Source of the DNA: Photobacterium sp. DA100
Lineage (GTDB): Bacteria > Pseudomonadota > Gammaproteobacteria > Enterobacterales > Vibrionaceae
Direction of reading: 5' to 3'
Length of the DNA: 64,000 nt
Assembly: GCF_029223585.1 (NCBI RefSeq)
Contig: NZ_CP119424.1
Span: 496,001 to 560,000 of the forward strand
Part shown: positions 8,106 to 17,141 of the stretch, piece by piece
Numbering within the stretch: position 1 is the stretch's first letter
Layout: the number at the start of each line of letters is the position of its first letter
Notes under the pieces: generated by a model
Database searches by the model: none
Told to the model about the DNA's origin: nothing
The model's input: the letters and a program-made list of their open reading frames with translations, nothing else
Program-made: the position numbers and the translations under genes

Positions 8106-9581
8106 TTACCTCTGAATAGTGAATTCTGGAGAAATGAGTGAGTTCATAATGAGTGCTTTTATGTCTTGAGTTCGTCCTTCATGTCTTCTAGTACATTGAC
8201 TTAGAAAATCAAAATAAGACTGTTTCGCATAGTCACTCATTTGGAAATCAAATAGATTCTCATTGAGATAATTCACCACCCCTTCATCATCAAAATTGTT
8301 ATATAGCTCAAATAAGATTGGGTCTATATACTGCTCTCTCTCTTCGCTTTGAAGTCGCATATATGAGCCAAATAAACTGCCGTGTTCATAAAGGTTGTGC
8401 CACTGATATACGTTAAACTCAGGTGCTACTAAATTTTTGAATAGCTCATTATTCGGCTTATCATCTGGTTTATAGTGATAAAAAACAGAAGGCGCACCCA
8501 TTGGCATTAAACGGCTGTATGCTGCTATCGCTGGCCAAACCTTATTTTCATTTGTGCGTCTAAGGCCAAAAGCTTTCATTGCATGGGTAAAGACAATAAT
8601 AGGATCTCTCACCTTTACACACTTATCATCCGTTCTTAATGCATCCTTATCAGTTAAGATGGCTTTAGCTAATACCAGTAAATCACCACGAGACTCACTA
8701 AATGCATTGCGTACACGTCGAATGTAGTGAGGGCTCGGATTACTGGTTACCATCTTAGTGATAAAAAACTTGGCGACAAAAGTATAAAGCTGCTCACGAC
8801 TCATTAATCTGTCTATTAGCATTTCAAGGTCTTGTTCCGCTGTTTGACCTGCAGGAAACGTTTTACCCAGAATAACTTTTGACCCCATATCATGTTCACC
8901 AGTCGGGACCATAGGTGCAGAGTATTTAATTGGAGTTGTGCGATCATGCCATTCCCAGCCAGTGAATACACGTGCTAATTCTTCGATATCTTCTTGAGTA
9001 TAAGCAGGTCTTTCATTACCGTTTTCATCATACTTGACGCTACCATCCCAAGCTAATTGGGTAGTACCAAGTGTAAATAGTTGTAGCAGCTCTCGAGCAT
9101 AGTTTTCATCAGGAGCAGTGCTCTCATTTGATACGTTATCCACGAACGTTAGATATTCGCCCATAATTGGTGATGTGGAAACAAAACGGATCACATCTGC
9201 AAAGTTACCAAGCCCATTGGTTAACAGGCCATCATAGTAATTGCACATGTATTCACGTCGACTATGGGGCGTTAGAGCAAGATCGTTTGTACTTACAACA
9301 AACAATTGCGATAGCACATAGGCTATGCGCTGTCTTAATAGGTCTTTCCCTTCCATGTTCAGGGCATCCCAGCTTGAGACATAAGCGTAAACACCATTCC
9401 AAGTATCTGCCGCTGCTGATTCCTTGTAGAGCTCGCGCCATGAACTTGCAGGAAGAAAGGCTTGCTCATCAATCCAATTTTCAATTCCACCTAGAGCAAT
9501 TACTTGCTCAACGTCTTCTTTTCGATAACCTAGGGTACACTGCTTTAGGCTTCTCGCGGCATTTATATAATCAATATTCAT
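8106..9581 (-). CDS. DUF1800-family protein
   Basis: A 491-residue protein. The ATG at 9581 is chosen because GAGGAG lies eight bases upstream; an in-frame GTG at 9596 is an unlikely alternative. Family landmarks are RQRIAYVLSQLFVVS, PIMGEYLTFVDN, ENYARELLQLFTLG and ARVFTGWEWHD, then GSPSVF-type sequence (here GAPSVFYHYKPDD). The family has no established activity. No signal peptide or membrane segment is visible. Export, if it occurs, might be by hitch-hiking on the Tat-signal DUF1501 protein encoded 6 bases downstream; that is an inference. A paralogue with the same partner order is at 42018-43517. Confidence 0.87.
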   Translation of the reverse strand: MNIDYINAARSLKQCTLGYRKEDVEQVIALGGIENWIDEQAFLPASSWRELYKESAAADTWNGVYAYVSSWDALNMEGKDLLRQRIAYVLSQLFVVSTNDLALTPHSRREYMCNYYDGLLTNGLGNFADVIRFVSTSPIMGEYLTFVDNVSNESTAPDENYARELLQLFTLGTTQLAWDGSVKYDENGNERPAYTQEDIEELARVFTGWEWHDRTTPIKYSAPMVPTGEHDMGSKVILGKTFPAGQTAEQDLEMLIDRLMSREQLYTFVAKFFITKMVTSNPSPHYIRRVRNAFSESRGDLLVLAKAILTDKDALRTDDKCVKVRDPIIVFTHAMKAFGLRRTNENKVWPAIAAYSRLMPMGAPSVFYHYKPDDKPNNELFKNLVAPEFNVYQWHNLYEHGSLFGSYMRLQSEEREQYIDPILFELYNNFDDEGVVNYLNENLFDFQMSDYAKQSYFDFLSQCTRRHEGRTQDIKALIMNSLISPEFTIQR

Positions 9582-10227
9582 ACAGCTCCTCAACACTTAA
9601 CATCTTATTTACACCACACTCACGGCACTAAGTTTTCTATAATTACCTGCTTATTCGAGGTTATTGATTTTCGTCAGTAATATAAAACTCCCTAGTTAAA
9701 TAAACTTTTTCAAGTCAGAAGAACTTAAAACGTATTCGATTATTAGTTCGCAACACGTGCCACTGAAAATAGGACAACAAAATATGAAGTTTTAGGACCA
9801 ACATCAGCCTGTCACACAAACTTTTACAAACTAGAACTTGAAAATGTTTCATAATGTAACAAGTTCAATATCGAATAATGGCTTTGGTACAACCATGCTA
9901 GAAGGGAGGTGCGTCAATCACATCAAAGCCCTTCCAAGCGACAAGGCTTTCGTGAGCTTCTCGGTACTTGATAGATAACTGTTGAAGTAGAAAATTGGCA
10001 TGAGACTAAGACGGTTAATGGGGGTATCAGATCGTAGCTTCTTGATTTAGTTCCACCGATTTACGAAACATATCAAAGTTTCATATGAACTAAGTAAATA
10101 AATCTTATAAAAGAGCTTTGTTTACTTTGTGAACAAAGGAACTATCCTTATACCAAAGAGTTGACAGCGAACATTAGAATCAATTACTTACCTGCTGGAT
10201 GTTCGAGTAACAACATGGAGATTAAAA
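9582..10227. other. Non-coding stretch with an unassigned C-terminal gene fragment
   Basis: There is no complete gene here. On the minus strand, 9898-10005 is an open frame of 35 codons ending in TAG (HANFLLQQLSIKYREAHESL then VAWKGFDVIDAPPF). It has a natural protein-like composition and looks like the end of a gene whose 5' part is gone. I do not recognise it. The rest is AT-rich and should contain the promoter of the DUF1800-DUF1501 operon. Confidence 0.4.
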
Positions 10228-10794
10228 TTGGCAGAATTTTTCAAAGGTAATCAAGTTGTGAAGTTGCTTTGTCTAGCGGCTGATGATTTGAAATTAGTAC
10301 AAGGTGGAAGTGCTTTGCAGCTTTACAACCCTAGTATAAACTATAACGTCATAGATAATATACATTGCTTTTACGAATCGTACTTTAAGCTAATAAGCAT
10401 CAATCATATAGACAAAATTGTAAGATATGTACTATCTTCAGATGTGGCCTTTATTGACAGGGAAAATGAATTAAACAGCCTGGCTAGTGTGTGTTCTTTA
10501 TTATCTTCAGCTACTCCCGAGTGTCAAAATATATTTATTACTTTTAGTTGTAATAAGATTGTAATCAGTTGCATTAGAAGCTCAAGTATTCCTTTTTCAT
10601 ATTTTGCTTACACTTTAAGTTGTTCTTTACTTATTGAAACACTTAATCTATTTACTAAGCCACGTCGTAATATAACTATTGATCTATATAAACCATTGAA
10701 GTTTTATTTCCCTAATGTAAATTATCGTCAACATAAGAATGTTGAAGATGGACGTTTGTTTGATATTGTGATTCATCAGAATACAAATGGTTGA
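10228..10794 (+). CDS. Hypothetical protein, possibly a remnant of an AraC-type N-terminal domain
   Basis: The frame is open from 10165 to the stop at 10792-10794; the only usual start is TTG 10228, and no good ribosome binding site is seen. An out-of-frame ATG at 10215 leads to a 11-codon dead end, so the 5' end may be damaged. The 188 residues show no signal peptide or membrane helix. The C-terminal half (LIETLNLFTKPRRNITIDLY, then KPLKFYFPNVNYRQHKN) loosely resembles the ligand-binding domain of AraC-type regulators, but no helix-turn-helix follows. It lies directly beside IS3 debris. Both the function and the expression are doubtful. Confidence 0.35.
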   Translation: MAEFFKGNQVVKLLCLAADDLKLVQGGSALQLYNPSINYNVIDNIHCFYESYFKLISINHIDKIVRYVLSSDVAFIDRENELNSLASVCSLLSSATPECQNIFITFSCNKIVISCIRSSSIPFSYFAYTLSCSLLIETLNLFTKPRRNITIDLYKPLKFYFPNVNYRQHKNVEDGRLFDIVIHQNTNG

Positions 10795-10806
10795 CTGAAA
10801 GCTTTA

Positions 10807-11271
10807 TTAGGACGGTGATGTGCGGATACCATCAAGGCCAGAGGACAAAGATTGCTCGCGAATAGTCCGGATACATTGACGCAAACGACTACTGAAATCG
10901 AACCTCTCTTGTAATTTAGGAGCAGACCATACATTTTGTAGTACTTCCTTGTCCATCTTTAGTTGCTCGATCTCCTTCTTGAGCCTGGAGATCTCCCTTT
11001 GTTCGTCAGTAATGGGCTTGGCTTAAACAGGATTGCCATCCTGTTCATCACGAACCTGGCGAACCCATTTGCCAAGACTGGAAACACCGACCTCAAGGGC
11101 CTTGGCAACATCAGTAACAGAGCGGCCCTAGTTAATAACCATCTGAACAGCTTCCATCTTGTACTCGGCACTGAAGCGGCGTCGTGATTTCTTAGTTATT
11201 TTGTCACCCGTAGTAATGCGAGATGATGATATCACTTGTTATCAGGTGGTCAAATTTAGTGTGCCACTACA
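10807..11271 (-). mobile_element. Decayed IS3-family element: left end and orfA pseudogene with two stops
   Basis: Read on the minus strand, TGTAGTGGCACACTAAATTT at 11271 downward looks like the left end of an IS3-group element. The orfA frame follows from about 11214: KKSRRRFSAEYKMEAVQMVI, a TAG stop, GRSVTDVAKALEVGVSSLGK, WVRQVRDEQDGNPV, a TAA stop, then AKPITDEQREISRLKKEIEQ and LKMDKEVLQN. These are the helix-turn-helix and leucine-zipper parts of an IS3 OrfA (PF01527). After LQN the frame runs on with unrelated residues to TAA 10807-10809. No OrfB (DDE integrase) remains. Two internal stops and loss of orfB make it inactive. Confidence 0.8.
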
Positions 11272-11573
11272 CTTATCCCAGTTGTATGCTGCTACTTCAT
11301 AACCCGTCAGGTAGTCCTTTTCAGAAGAGTTCACAATATCATGATGGGGTAACCTATCGTCCCAACCTAGTACTTGTTAGCTGCAACCTTTTCCGCTGGG
11401 GAGCAGCTGACGTTATCCTAGATGCACTACAAGCGGACGCTATGAGCAATGATGATGACTACCTTGATGTCTTCTACACCATAGAAAGGAATTTGCACTA
11501 CGCAGACTATCCCGGCGCCTCGGCAAATGCCGTTATATCACTCACTCCAAGAGGCTTTCATTCTAGAGACTGA
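11272..11573 (+). other. Unassigned fragment beside the IS3 end
   Basis: An open frame begins inside the IS end (11223) and continues to TGA 11571-11573, but the part that could be host sequence starts at 11272. It encodes GVTYRPNLVLVSCNLFRWGA followed by an acidic stretch (DALQADAMSNDDDYLDVFY) and has a higher GC content than its surroundings. No start codon with a ribosome binding site is present outside the IS. It may be the end of a gene interrupted by the IS. I do not recognise it. A further 157 bases to the next gene hold nothing I can assign. Confidence 0.3.
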
Positions 11574-11730
11574 TTGTTGGGCATATTATAAAAGAAAAAA
11601 GTGCCACCCTCTCTTGAAAGTGGCTTTATTTGCAAGTAATAAGTGCGGATGATTTTTTATTATAATATAAATTCGCTATGCTAAAAGAAATTCAGTGAGT
11701 GTAGTGATGTTCACTGATAACTGCAAGCCG

Positions 11731-12048
11731 CTATTTTATTGGTGCTTTGGTCAAAGACTCATCAAGCTGATCATTGATCTCTATATAGTTTTTTCCTTCA
11801 ACATCAAAAATTGATGGCTTCTCTGTTATTGGGTTTTCACCTGTCCAGAACTCAATAGAGTTAAAAACCAGATAGTCGACAGTTGTCGTTGCGGCATAGA
11901 CTGGTGCCATAGCGATGTTTAATCCGCCACGAGCATAACGGTTATCGACAGCATCCATATTGAACTCCATCGTTTTATTCGTAACGGCCATTTGCCCGGC
12001 ACAGCCTGATAATGTAAGTAAAGCAAATAGTGATAAAGCAGCTTTCAT
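11731..12048 (-). CDS. DUF3332-type lipoprotein
   Basis: A 105-residue protein from ATG 12048 with GAGGAAG just upstream; the longer frame from 12081 lacks such a site. The signal peptide MKAALSLFALLTLSGC ends in a lipobox (LSGC), so it is probably a lipid-anchored envelope protein. The mature part contains VDNRYARGGLNIAMAPVY and FNSIEFWTGENPI, which I recognise from the DUF3332 family, common in Vibrionaceae and of unknown function. It is a single gene. Confidence 0.75.
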   Translation of the reverse strand: MKAALSLFALLTLSGCAGQMAVTNKTMEFNMDAVDNRYARGGLNIAMAPVYAATTTVDYLVFNSIEFWTGENPITEKPSIFDVEGKNYIEINDQLDESLTKAPIK

Positions 12049-12335
12049 AACTTCCTCAAATTTTATTTTGTATAGGTTCACTTCATGAATCTATACGACA
12101 TATAGTAAAATTGAATTGAAATATACTTTTAACTTAACCTCAATATTGAATTTTCATGCTCCCAAAATTGAGTAATATAATCCAGGGTTTTGTATCAAGG
12201 TTCATAATAGGAATAAAATCAATGATTATAATCAAATATGAGTTTTCAGTGGCTCGTTAATTAAAATTTAAAAAAGTTATTTTAAAAGGATAGTAACACC
12301 AAAAATATAACGACGTATAGAAAAGGTATAAATAA

Positions 12336-12884
12336 ATGAACCACGGATTTTCACCAAAAGCGGCTATGTTAGCATGTTTGCTAATTTCATCTGCATCAAT
12401 GGCTAGTGACAGAAATCAGTCAATTGATGCCGGTGTTACATTTATTGGTGATATGGAAATGGCTACACTAGGGTATAGTAAAACACTCGCTCATAACATT
12501 GTTACTAGTGCAGGTTTCATGATTGGAAATGATGAATATGATTTCAATTTGCCTGAAGGGATGAGTGATGATCAAGATGCATGGGGACTTTATACATCTG
12601 TAGGATATAAAATCGAAATCGCTGAATTTGATATTATACCAAAAATTAGCCTTAACTATTTAAATGCGGATGTGAATTTTAAAGATGAGAGTGGCTCTGA
12701 ATTTAGTGCGTTAAACATCGATAATGTCTATGGTTCAATTGGTGGAACAGTTAACTGGCGTATGGTGGGAATTACAGTTGACTATGGTAAGATACAAGAG
12801 AGCAATGTCATGCTCCCAGGACAATCAGAACCAAATGATATAGAGGAAGATGTGGTTCGTGTAATGGCTAGTTTCAATTTTTAA
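12336..12884 (+). CDS. Small outer-membrane beta-barrel protein
   Basis: A 182-residue protein with AAAAGG upstream of ATG 12336. The signal peptide (residues about 1-23, ending ASMAS) is followed by alternating hydrophobic/polar strands (GVTFIGDMEMATLGYSKTLA, YTSVGYKI, NVYGSIGGTVNWRM) and the C-terminal aromatic residue expected of a Bam substrate (VRVMASFNF). It is most likely an eight-stranded barrel of the OmpA-barrel/porin-like superfamily; ligand unknown. It is monocistronic, with a strong terminator at 12953. Confidence 0.72.
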   Translation: MNHGFSPKAAMLACLLISSASMASDRNQSIDAGVTFIGDMEMATLGYSKTLAHNIVTSAGFMIGNDEYDFNLPEGMSDDQDAWGLYTSVGYKIEIAEFDIIPKISLNYLNADVNFKDESGSEFSALNIDNVYGSIGGTVNWRMVGITVDYGKIQESNVMLPGQSEPNDIEEDVVRVMASFNF

Positions 12885-12952
12885 TTAGTTAAAAATATAA
12901 TATAAGCTCTTATCAACTTGATTTAGTAGTAGCCATATTATTAGATGATAAA

Positions 12953-12985
12953 AAACCTCTTCGGCATAACCGAAGAGGTTTTTTT
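12953..12985 (+). terminator. Rho-independent terminator of the beta-barrel gene
   Basis: AACCTCTTCGG and CCGAAGAGGTT form a near-perfect stem around a CATAA-type loop, followed by seven T. Confidence 0.93.
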
Positions 12986-13073
12986 GAATATAATTTTTAT
13001 GGGTGATGAATGTTATTATTTCAGCTATATTAAACCTGTACTGCAATGAGGCAACGGCTATTACGAAATTAAA

Positions 13074-14123
13074 TTAGTTAAACTTTACGGTTACTGGAAG
13101 TCCTTCAATTTCTAACTGTTCGGGGATTCTTTCATCAAGAACTAACTTTACTTTTAGCATGCTTTTCTGCCCTTCAAAGGGATCGGCCAGAGAAGATGGA
13201 ATCTTATCGGATAACTCAACCTTTTGTCCTACATGAGCCATCAAAGTATGGCCACTAGCAAATTGTATTTCGGCCTTTTTTCCTAGCTGTACTTGTTCAA
13301 TGAACTTAGGTGAAACATAGGAAATAACTTGATAATGATATGTGCTGGAATACAGAGCTAACGGCATCTGCTTAAAAACTCTATCGCCTTTTTTTACCAA
13401 TATATCAATGATTTGTCCGTTTTTTGGTGCTGTCGGTTGAAGTTGGCTCAATTTACTATTCATCTCTGCCAACTCACGATTAATTTCATTTTTCGCCATC
13501 GATAGGGGGCCTGAAGATGAAAGCTCTTGGATTTTTCTCATCTCATCAATTTTTTTCTGCAAGGCCTGTTGATAGCTCAGTTTAGACTGGGTGAAAATTT
13601 GCAGTACTGCCGCAAACTCTGCGCTAGAGACTAGGTTCTGTGTTTTGTACTTCTCATATTCAAGGTAAACTTTTTCTTGTTTTCTAGTAGCCTCAAGTGC
13701 TATGCGAATTTCTTCATTAAGTGCAGTGATTTTTACCTTATTATAGCTCTCCCAATCAAACTCTAGCTGCATTAATTGATTTTGTCGTTCAGCAATACTT
13801 GATTGAAGCGATGACGAGATGACTTTCATAAGCTTGTTTCCTTGTTTTACGTCTTCGCCGATGCTGAAATAAATCTCATCAATCGTACCTTCGCCGCTGG
13901 CAACGATAAGTTGCGGTTCAGTTGTAACAATGCCAGGTGCCGATGTGACTATCCAATCATGGCTTATATACCAAATTAATAAAGCAACAGGACTAAATGT
14001 TAATAGCAGGATAAAGTACCAGCGTATCTTAAATGCGACCCTCGTAACCGAAGTATATGGGACCTTTACGCCTGCATCTATTTGTGCATTATTCTTTTTA
14101 GGTGAGTTGAAGACTACTTTCAT
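13074..14123 (-). CDS. HlyD-family membrane-fusion (periplasmic adaptor) protein
   Basis: 349 residues with a single N-terminal membrane helix (about 32-52, WYFILLLTFSPVALLIWYI). It has a split biotinyl-lipoyl-like domain (SGEGTIDEIYFSIGEDVKQG and NGQIIDILVKKGDRVFKQ) interrupted by a long coiled coil (about 105-215), then a beta-barrel region. HlyD-type adaptors link inner-membrane transporters or synthases to the outer membrane. Here the partner is the glycosyltransferase upstream, whose stop overlaps this start (ATGA, 14120-14123), so it is probably involved in polysaccharide synthesis or export, comparable to the Alg44-like role in alginate synthesis. No PilZ domain is seen. Confidence 0.82.
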   Translation of the reverse strand: MKVVFNSPKKNNAQIDAGVKVPYTSVTRVAFKIRWYFILLLTFSPVALLIWYISHDWIVTSAPGIVTTEPQLIVASGEGTIDEIYFSIGEDVKQGNKLMKVISSSLQSSIAERQNQLMQLEFDWESYNKVKITALNEEIRIALEATRKQEKVYLEYEKYKTQNLVSSAEFAAVLQIFTQSKLSYQQALQKKIDEMRKIQELSSSGPLSMAKNEINRELAEMNSKLSQLQPTAPKNGQIIDILVKKGDRVFKQMPLALYSSTYHYQVISYVSPKFIEQVQLGKKAEIQFASGHTLMAHVGQKVELSDKIPSSLADPFEGQKSMLKVKLVLDERIPEQLEIEGLPVTVKFN

Positions 14124-15493
14124 TTATTCCTCTCGCTCTTTGTTACTTTCCATAAATGAAATTTATGCCCTCGTTTAATTACCCACCAAGGCGCCATTCC
14201 ACTCTCTTCGTGCGAACGCCTGAATAATTCATTAAGTATTGCTACGGTTGCCCACATCCGGATTGAAAATGTATAAATAGGGTAGGCGAGCAGCCACAAC
14301 AACAACTTGAGATCCTTAAAGGGTTTTTCGGAGATTACGACAATAATGTAAATGTAACTGAAAGCACTAATTATCAAATGAATAATATATAGCAGCAGCA
14401 ATATTGCAGCGATGTATTTTGAGGGGTAGGTGAATACTAACCACCACAGGTGAATTGTCATCAAGAGCGGCAAAAGAATGCTTTGAACAATGCCAAAGAC
14501 TAACGTATAGATGAATGTCTTCCAGCCCAGAAGTCGTGGTGTTAATGAAAAAATATGCTTGCGAAGATAAAGAAATAACAAATCACCATCCCAGCGAAGC
14601 CTCTGTTTTGCAAGGCTTATCACAGTATTTGGGACATTAGTGTATCCTACCGCCAGAGGAGAAAACGGAATTCTCAGATTAGGGTGTCTTCGCAGGTAAT
14701 GCTTTATTCTAATCGTAAGGTCAAGATCTTCAGCTGTGTGTGTATCCCAGCCTCCAATATTAACAAGAAAATCACGCCGGAATGCTCCGAATGCACCCGA
14801 GATGTTGTTTATTAGGTTCCATTCGCTCAATCCAGTTTTGCACCCAAGGAGAGATATTATATATTCAATTCCTTGCATCCTAGTCACTAGGCTGTCATTG
14901 AGATTACGTACTCGCAATGCCCCGGCAACGGCTGGTACATTGGGATCATCGAACGTGTGGATAATTTCATCAACCATATTATTATCGAAAGAAGTATCAC
15001 CATCTACATTGATAATAATTTCTCCCTTAGCAATCGCTAAACCAGAGTTGAGAGTTGACACACGTCCGCCACGTTGCCATTTTGGTAGGATAACCAGCTC
15101 GCGTTCGGGATTATTTTTAAAACTACCTTTGCTGCAAAGTGCTGCTTGATAGGTTTCTGGATTCTGCGAAGCACCGTCGATAACAGCGATGATTTCAATC
15201 TTTCCTGGGTAACGTTGTTCGCGCAACGAATCAATCGTGATAGTTATCGAGTCTCCTTCCGAATAGCAAGTTACGATACATGATACATTGGGTAATCTCT
15301 TGTGATAATGTTGCGGCTTGCTTTGGTATCTTATTATGGCCCATTTAAATAACCCGCTATAAGTAAGAAGCATAAGCGGTAGTTCAAAAGCTAATAACAT
15401 GGGGAAAAACAGGACCAATATATATAAGATGTTACTAGTGTTCCTGCATAGCTCAACGAGGATATAGATTATTCCGAGCAGCCACTCAACCAT
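14120..15493 (-). CDS. Processive family 2 glycosyltransferase, membrane-bound (cellulose/PNAG-synthase-like)
   Basis: 457 residues from ATG 15493 (GAGGAAG nine bases upstream, within the end of the previous gene). N-terminal membrane helices (about 5-45) are followed by the GT-A domain: SCIVTCYSEGDSITITIDSL, INVDGDTSFDNN (DxD-type), GAFGAFRRDF, HTAEDLDLTIRI (the TED-like catalytic Asp) and KQRLRWDGDL (QxxRW polymer-binding motif). Four or so C-terminal helices follow. These are the hallmarks of processive synthases that make and extrude a beta-linked polymer. Which sugar is used cannot be read from the sequence. It is the central gene of a three-gene operon with a zinc-ribbon/GGDEF-like protein upstream and an HlyD adaptor downstream. 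Confidence 0.88.
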   Translation of the reverse strand: MVEWLLGIIYILVELCRNTSNILYILVLFFPMLLAFELPLMLLTYSGLFKWAIIRYQSKPQHYHKRLPNVSCIVTCYSEGDSITITIDSLREQRYPGKIEIIAVIDGASQNPETYQAALCSKGSFKNNPERELVILPKWQRGGRVSTLNSGLAIAKGEIIINVDGDTSFDNNMVDEIIHTFDDPNVPAVAGALRVRNLNDSLVTRMQGIEYIISLLGCKTGLSEWNLINNISGAFGAFRRDFLVNIGGWDTHTAEDLDLTIRIKHYLRRHPNLRIPFSPLAVGYTNVPNTVISLAKQRLRWDGDLLFLYLRKHIFSLTPRLLGWKTFIYTLVFGIVQSILLPLLMTIHLWWLVFTYPSKYIAAILLLLYIIHLIISAFSYIYIIVVISEKPFKDLKLLLWLLAYPIYTFSIRMWATVAILNELFRRSHEESGMAPWWVIKRGHKFHLWKVTKSERNK

Positions 15494-16829
15494 GGTGTGT
15501 GACTTCCTCAATCCAGCGTGCTAGCCAGTCCTCGACTTTTTCACTGTCGGGGATGGGCAACCTGTTGAATTCAATAACTAACTTGAGTTGATCCAGGCCT
15601 TCAATCGCATTCATATGCGTTATTTTATTGAAAATGATTTGGCTTACATTTGTGTTGGTATGGGGCAGAATAAAAATCAACAAATCATTAGCGTATCGGC
15701 ATATAACATCCGTGTCGCGGAATATTGCTTGCAAACGTCTGGTCAACTCATTGATCCGCTCTTGGCTTTTTGTCTTGCCAAGTAGTAGCGTTATTTGTGA
15801 TAGGTTGGAAAGCCATACAGCCATCAATGTATTATCACCACCATATCGCCTCTGATTAGCACTTACCCAGCGAAGCAGCCACGGAAGGTGAGATTTACTG
15901 ACAGGCGACTGCCAGAGAAGAGGTCGGGTAGAGTCATGAAATCCTTCTATCGAAATCTGTCTCGCATGCTTTCCAACCTCCAGTTCATGAATATGCGCTA
16001 TTGCTAAATCATCAGAACTTTGACTTTTATTGCAATCATGGCAACGTACTTTAACCGCGGCCTCCACAAAGCGTGCCTGACATGATCTGCATCGGTAGCG
16101 TTCTAGTGGCCTGTCGTAATCTACACCTATGTGTCGAAGTTTAGTGGTACAGTTTGGGCACTGCATAATACCAGTCGCCGAGAACACTTCTTGTTCATTG
16201 ACATAGCCACAAACAAAACAATGAACACCAGGTGAGAGCTGGATGTTGATATCACTACACTTAGGACAAACATCAATATAATTAATGCGCACGCTACTGC
16301 ACGAACTGCACAAACGGATGCGATCGACCAGTTTAGCTGGCACTAAAATATTGTGTTCTATCGCACGAAGTAAAGCCTGACTCGATTCTCCATTGTTCAA
16401 ACAGTCAAGCAGTGGGTAAGAGTACCCAGTGCGGTGCTCGGGGGACCAAACGGGTTTTAATCTAAAATTGCCTCTAGACCAGCAATACCAGGCAATAATC
16501 TCCAAAATGTCTGGATGTGGCGTTTCATGACGTAATGCCAACCTATCAATAATAGTTGGTATTTTTTGAGCCATCTGGGTTAAATCGCCATCTGAAAGTA
16601 TTTCGGATAGTTTACTTTGATTAACACAAAAGACAGGTTGATACCGGCGTGTATGATCACTTCTAATTTGGATAAGTAATTTATCTTGTAATTCAGGGTT
16701 GACATTCAGTAACGCAGTTGGATGTGTCTTTATATTCCAGCTGTTAACTTCATTTGTATATGGGTATGGAGTGGTAATAGCATCGCCAATAACTTGAATG
16801 TTGTTGTATAAATTGAATTCATCTGGCAT
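15486..16829 (-). CDS. Zinc-ribbon (TackOD1-like) protein with a degenerate GGDEF-like C-terminus
   Basis: 447 residues, soluble, with no signal peptide. Residues about 190-290 hold at least six CxxC or CxxxC pairs (LCSSCSSV, VCPKCSDI, CFVCGYV, QCPNCTTK, YRCRSCQARF, RCHDCNKS), so several zinc ribbons. This agrees with the TackOD1 output domain described in bacterial and archaeal signalling proteins; that assignment is from memory. The last 130 residues (LARRLQAIFRDTDVICRYAND-like: TDVICRYANDLLIFILPHTN) follow a diguanylate-cyclase fold, but the GGDEF signature is replaced by ANDLLIF, so cyclase activity is unlikely. It overlaps the glycosyltransferase gene by eight bases. A role as c-di-GMP-type or redox sensor for polymer synthesis is an inference. 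Confidence 0.6.
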   Translation of the reverse strand: MPDEFNLYNNIQVIGDAITTPYPYTNEVNSWNIKTHPTALLNVNPELQDKLLIQIRSDHTRRYQPVFCVNQSKLSEILSDGDLTQMAQKIPTIIDRLALRHETPHPDILEIIAWYCWSRGNFRLKPVWSPEHRTGYSYPLLDCLNNGESSQALLRAIEHNILVPAKLVDRIRLCSSCSSVRINYIDVCPKCSDINIQLSPGVHCFVCGYVNEQEVFSATGIMQCPNCTTKLRHIGVDYDRPLERYRCRSCQARFVEAAVKVRCHDCNKSQSSDDLAIAHIHELEVGKHARQISIEGFHDSTRPLLWQSPVSKSHLPWLLRWVSANQRRYGGDNTLMAVWLSNLSQITLLLGKTKSQERINELTRRLQAIFRDTDVICRYANDLLIFILPHTNTNVSQIIFNKITHMNAIEGLDQLKLVIEFNRLPIPDSEKVEDWLARWIEEVTHHG

Positions 16830-17141
16830 ATACCCATATCCTTTTACTAGCGGTATAAAATAATAAAATCACTTCATTGTTAATTAAGTCCATGGTTGTA
16901 CTTAAAATTATCAAATTAGAGTTTACAAATTTATACGAAACTAAGGTAAATATACTATTGATTAAAATGAATATGTACAGTTTAAATGTTGAGTGCTTTA
17001 CCAATCAAAAGTGAGCTCATGGTTGTATGCATAATCAATTTTTATTCAGCAAATGTTAAGTTTCATAAAGCATATAAAAGTTAGTTTCTTTTATATGAGT
17101 TTACTATTTTTCTCCAATCGACGGATACGAGTAGGTTAAAA
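16830..17141. other. AT-rich intergenic region
   Basis: About 310 bases between divergent genes. It should hold the promoter of the glycosyltransferase operon (minus) and that of the small gene at 17142 (plus). I see no distinct operator, hairpin or RNA gene. Confidence 0.5.

Noticed and set aside
16819..17004. 61-codon minus-strand frame upstream of the zinc-ribbon gene
   Set aside because: It overlaps the start of the zinc-ribbon gene and has no ribosome binding site; probably chance in AT-rich DNA.
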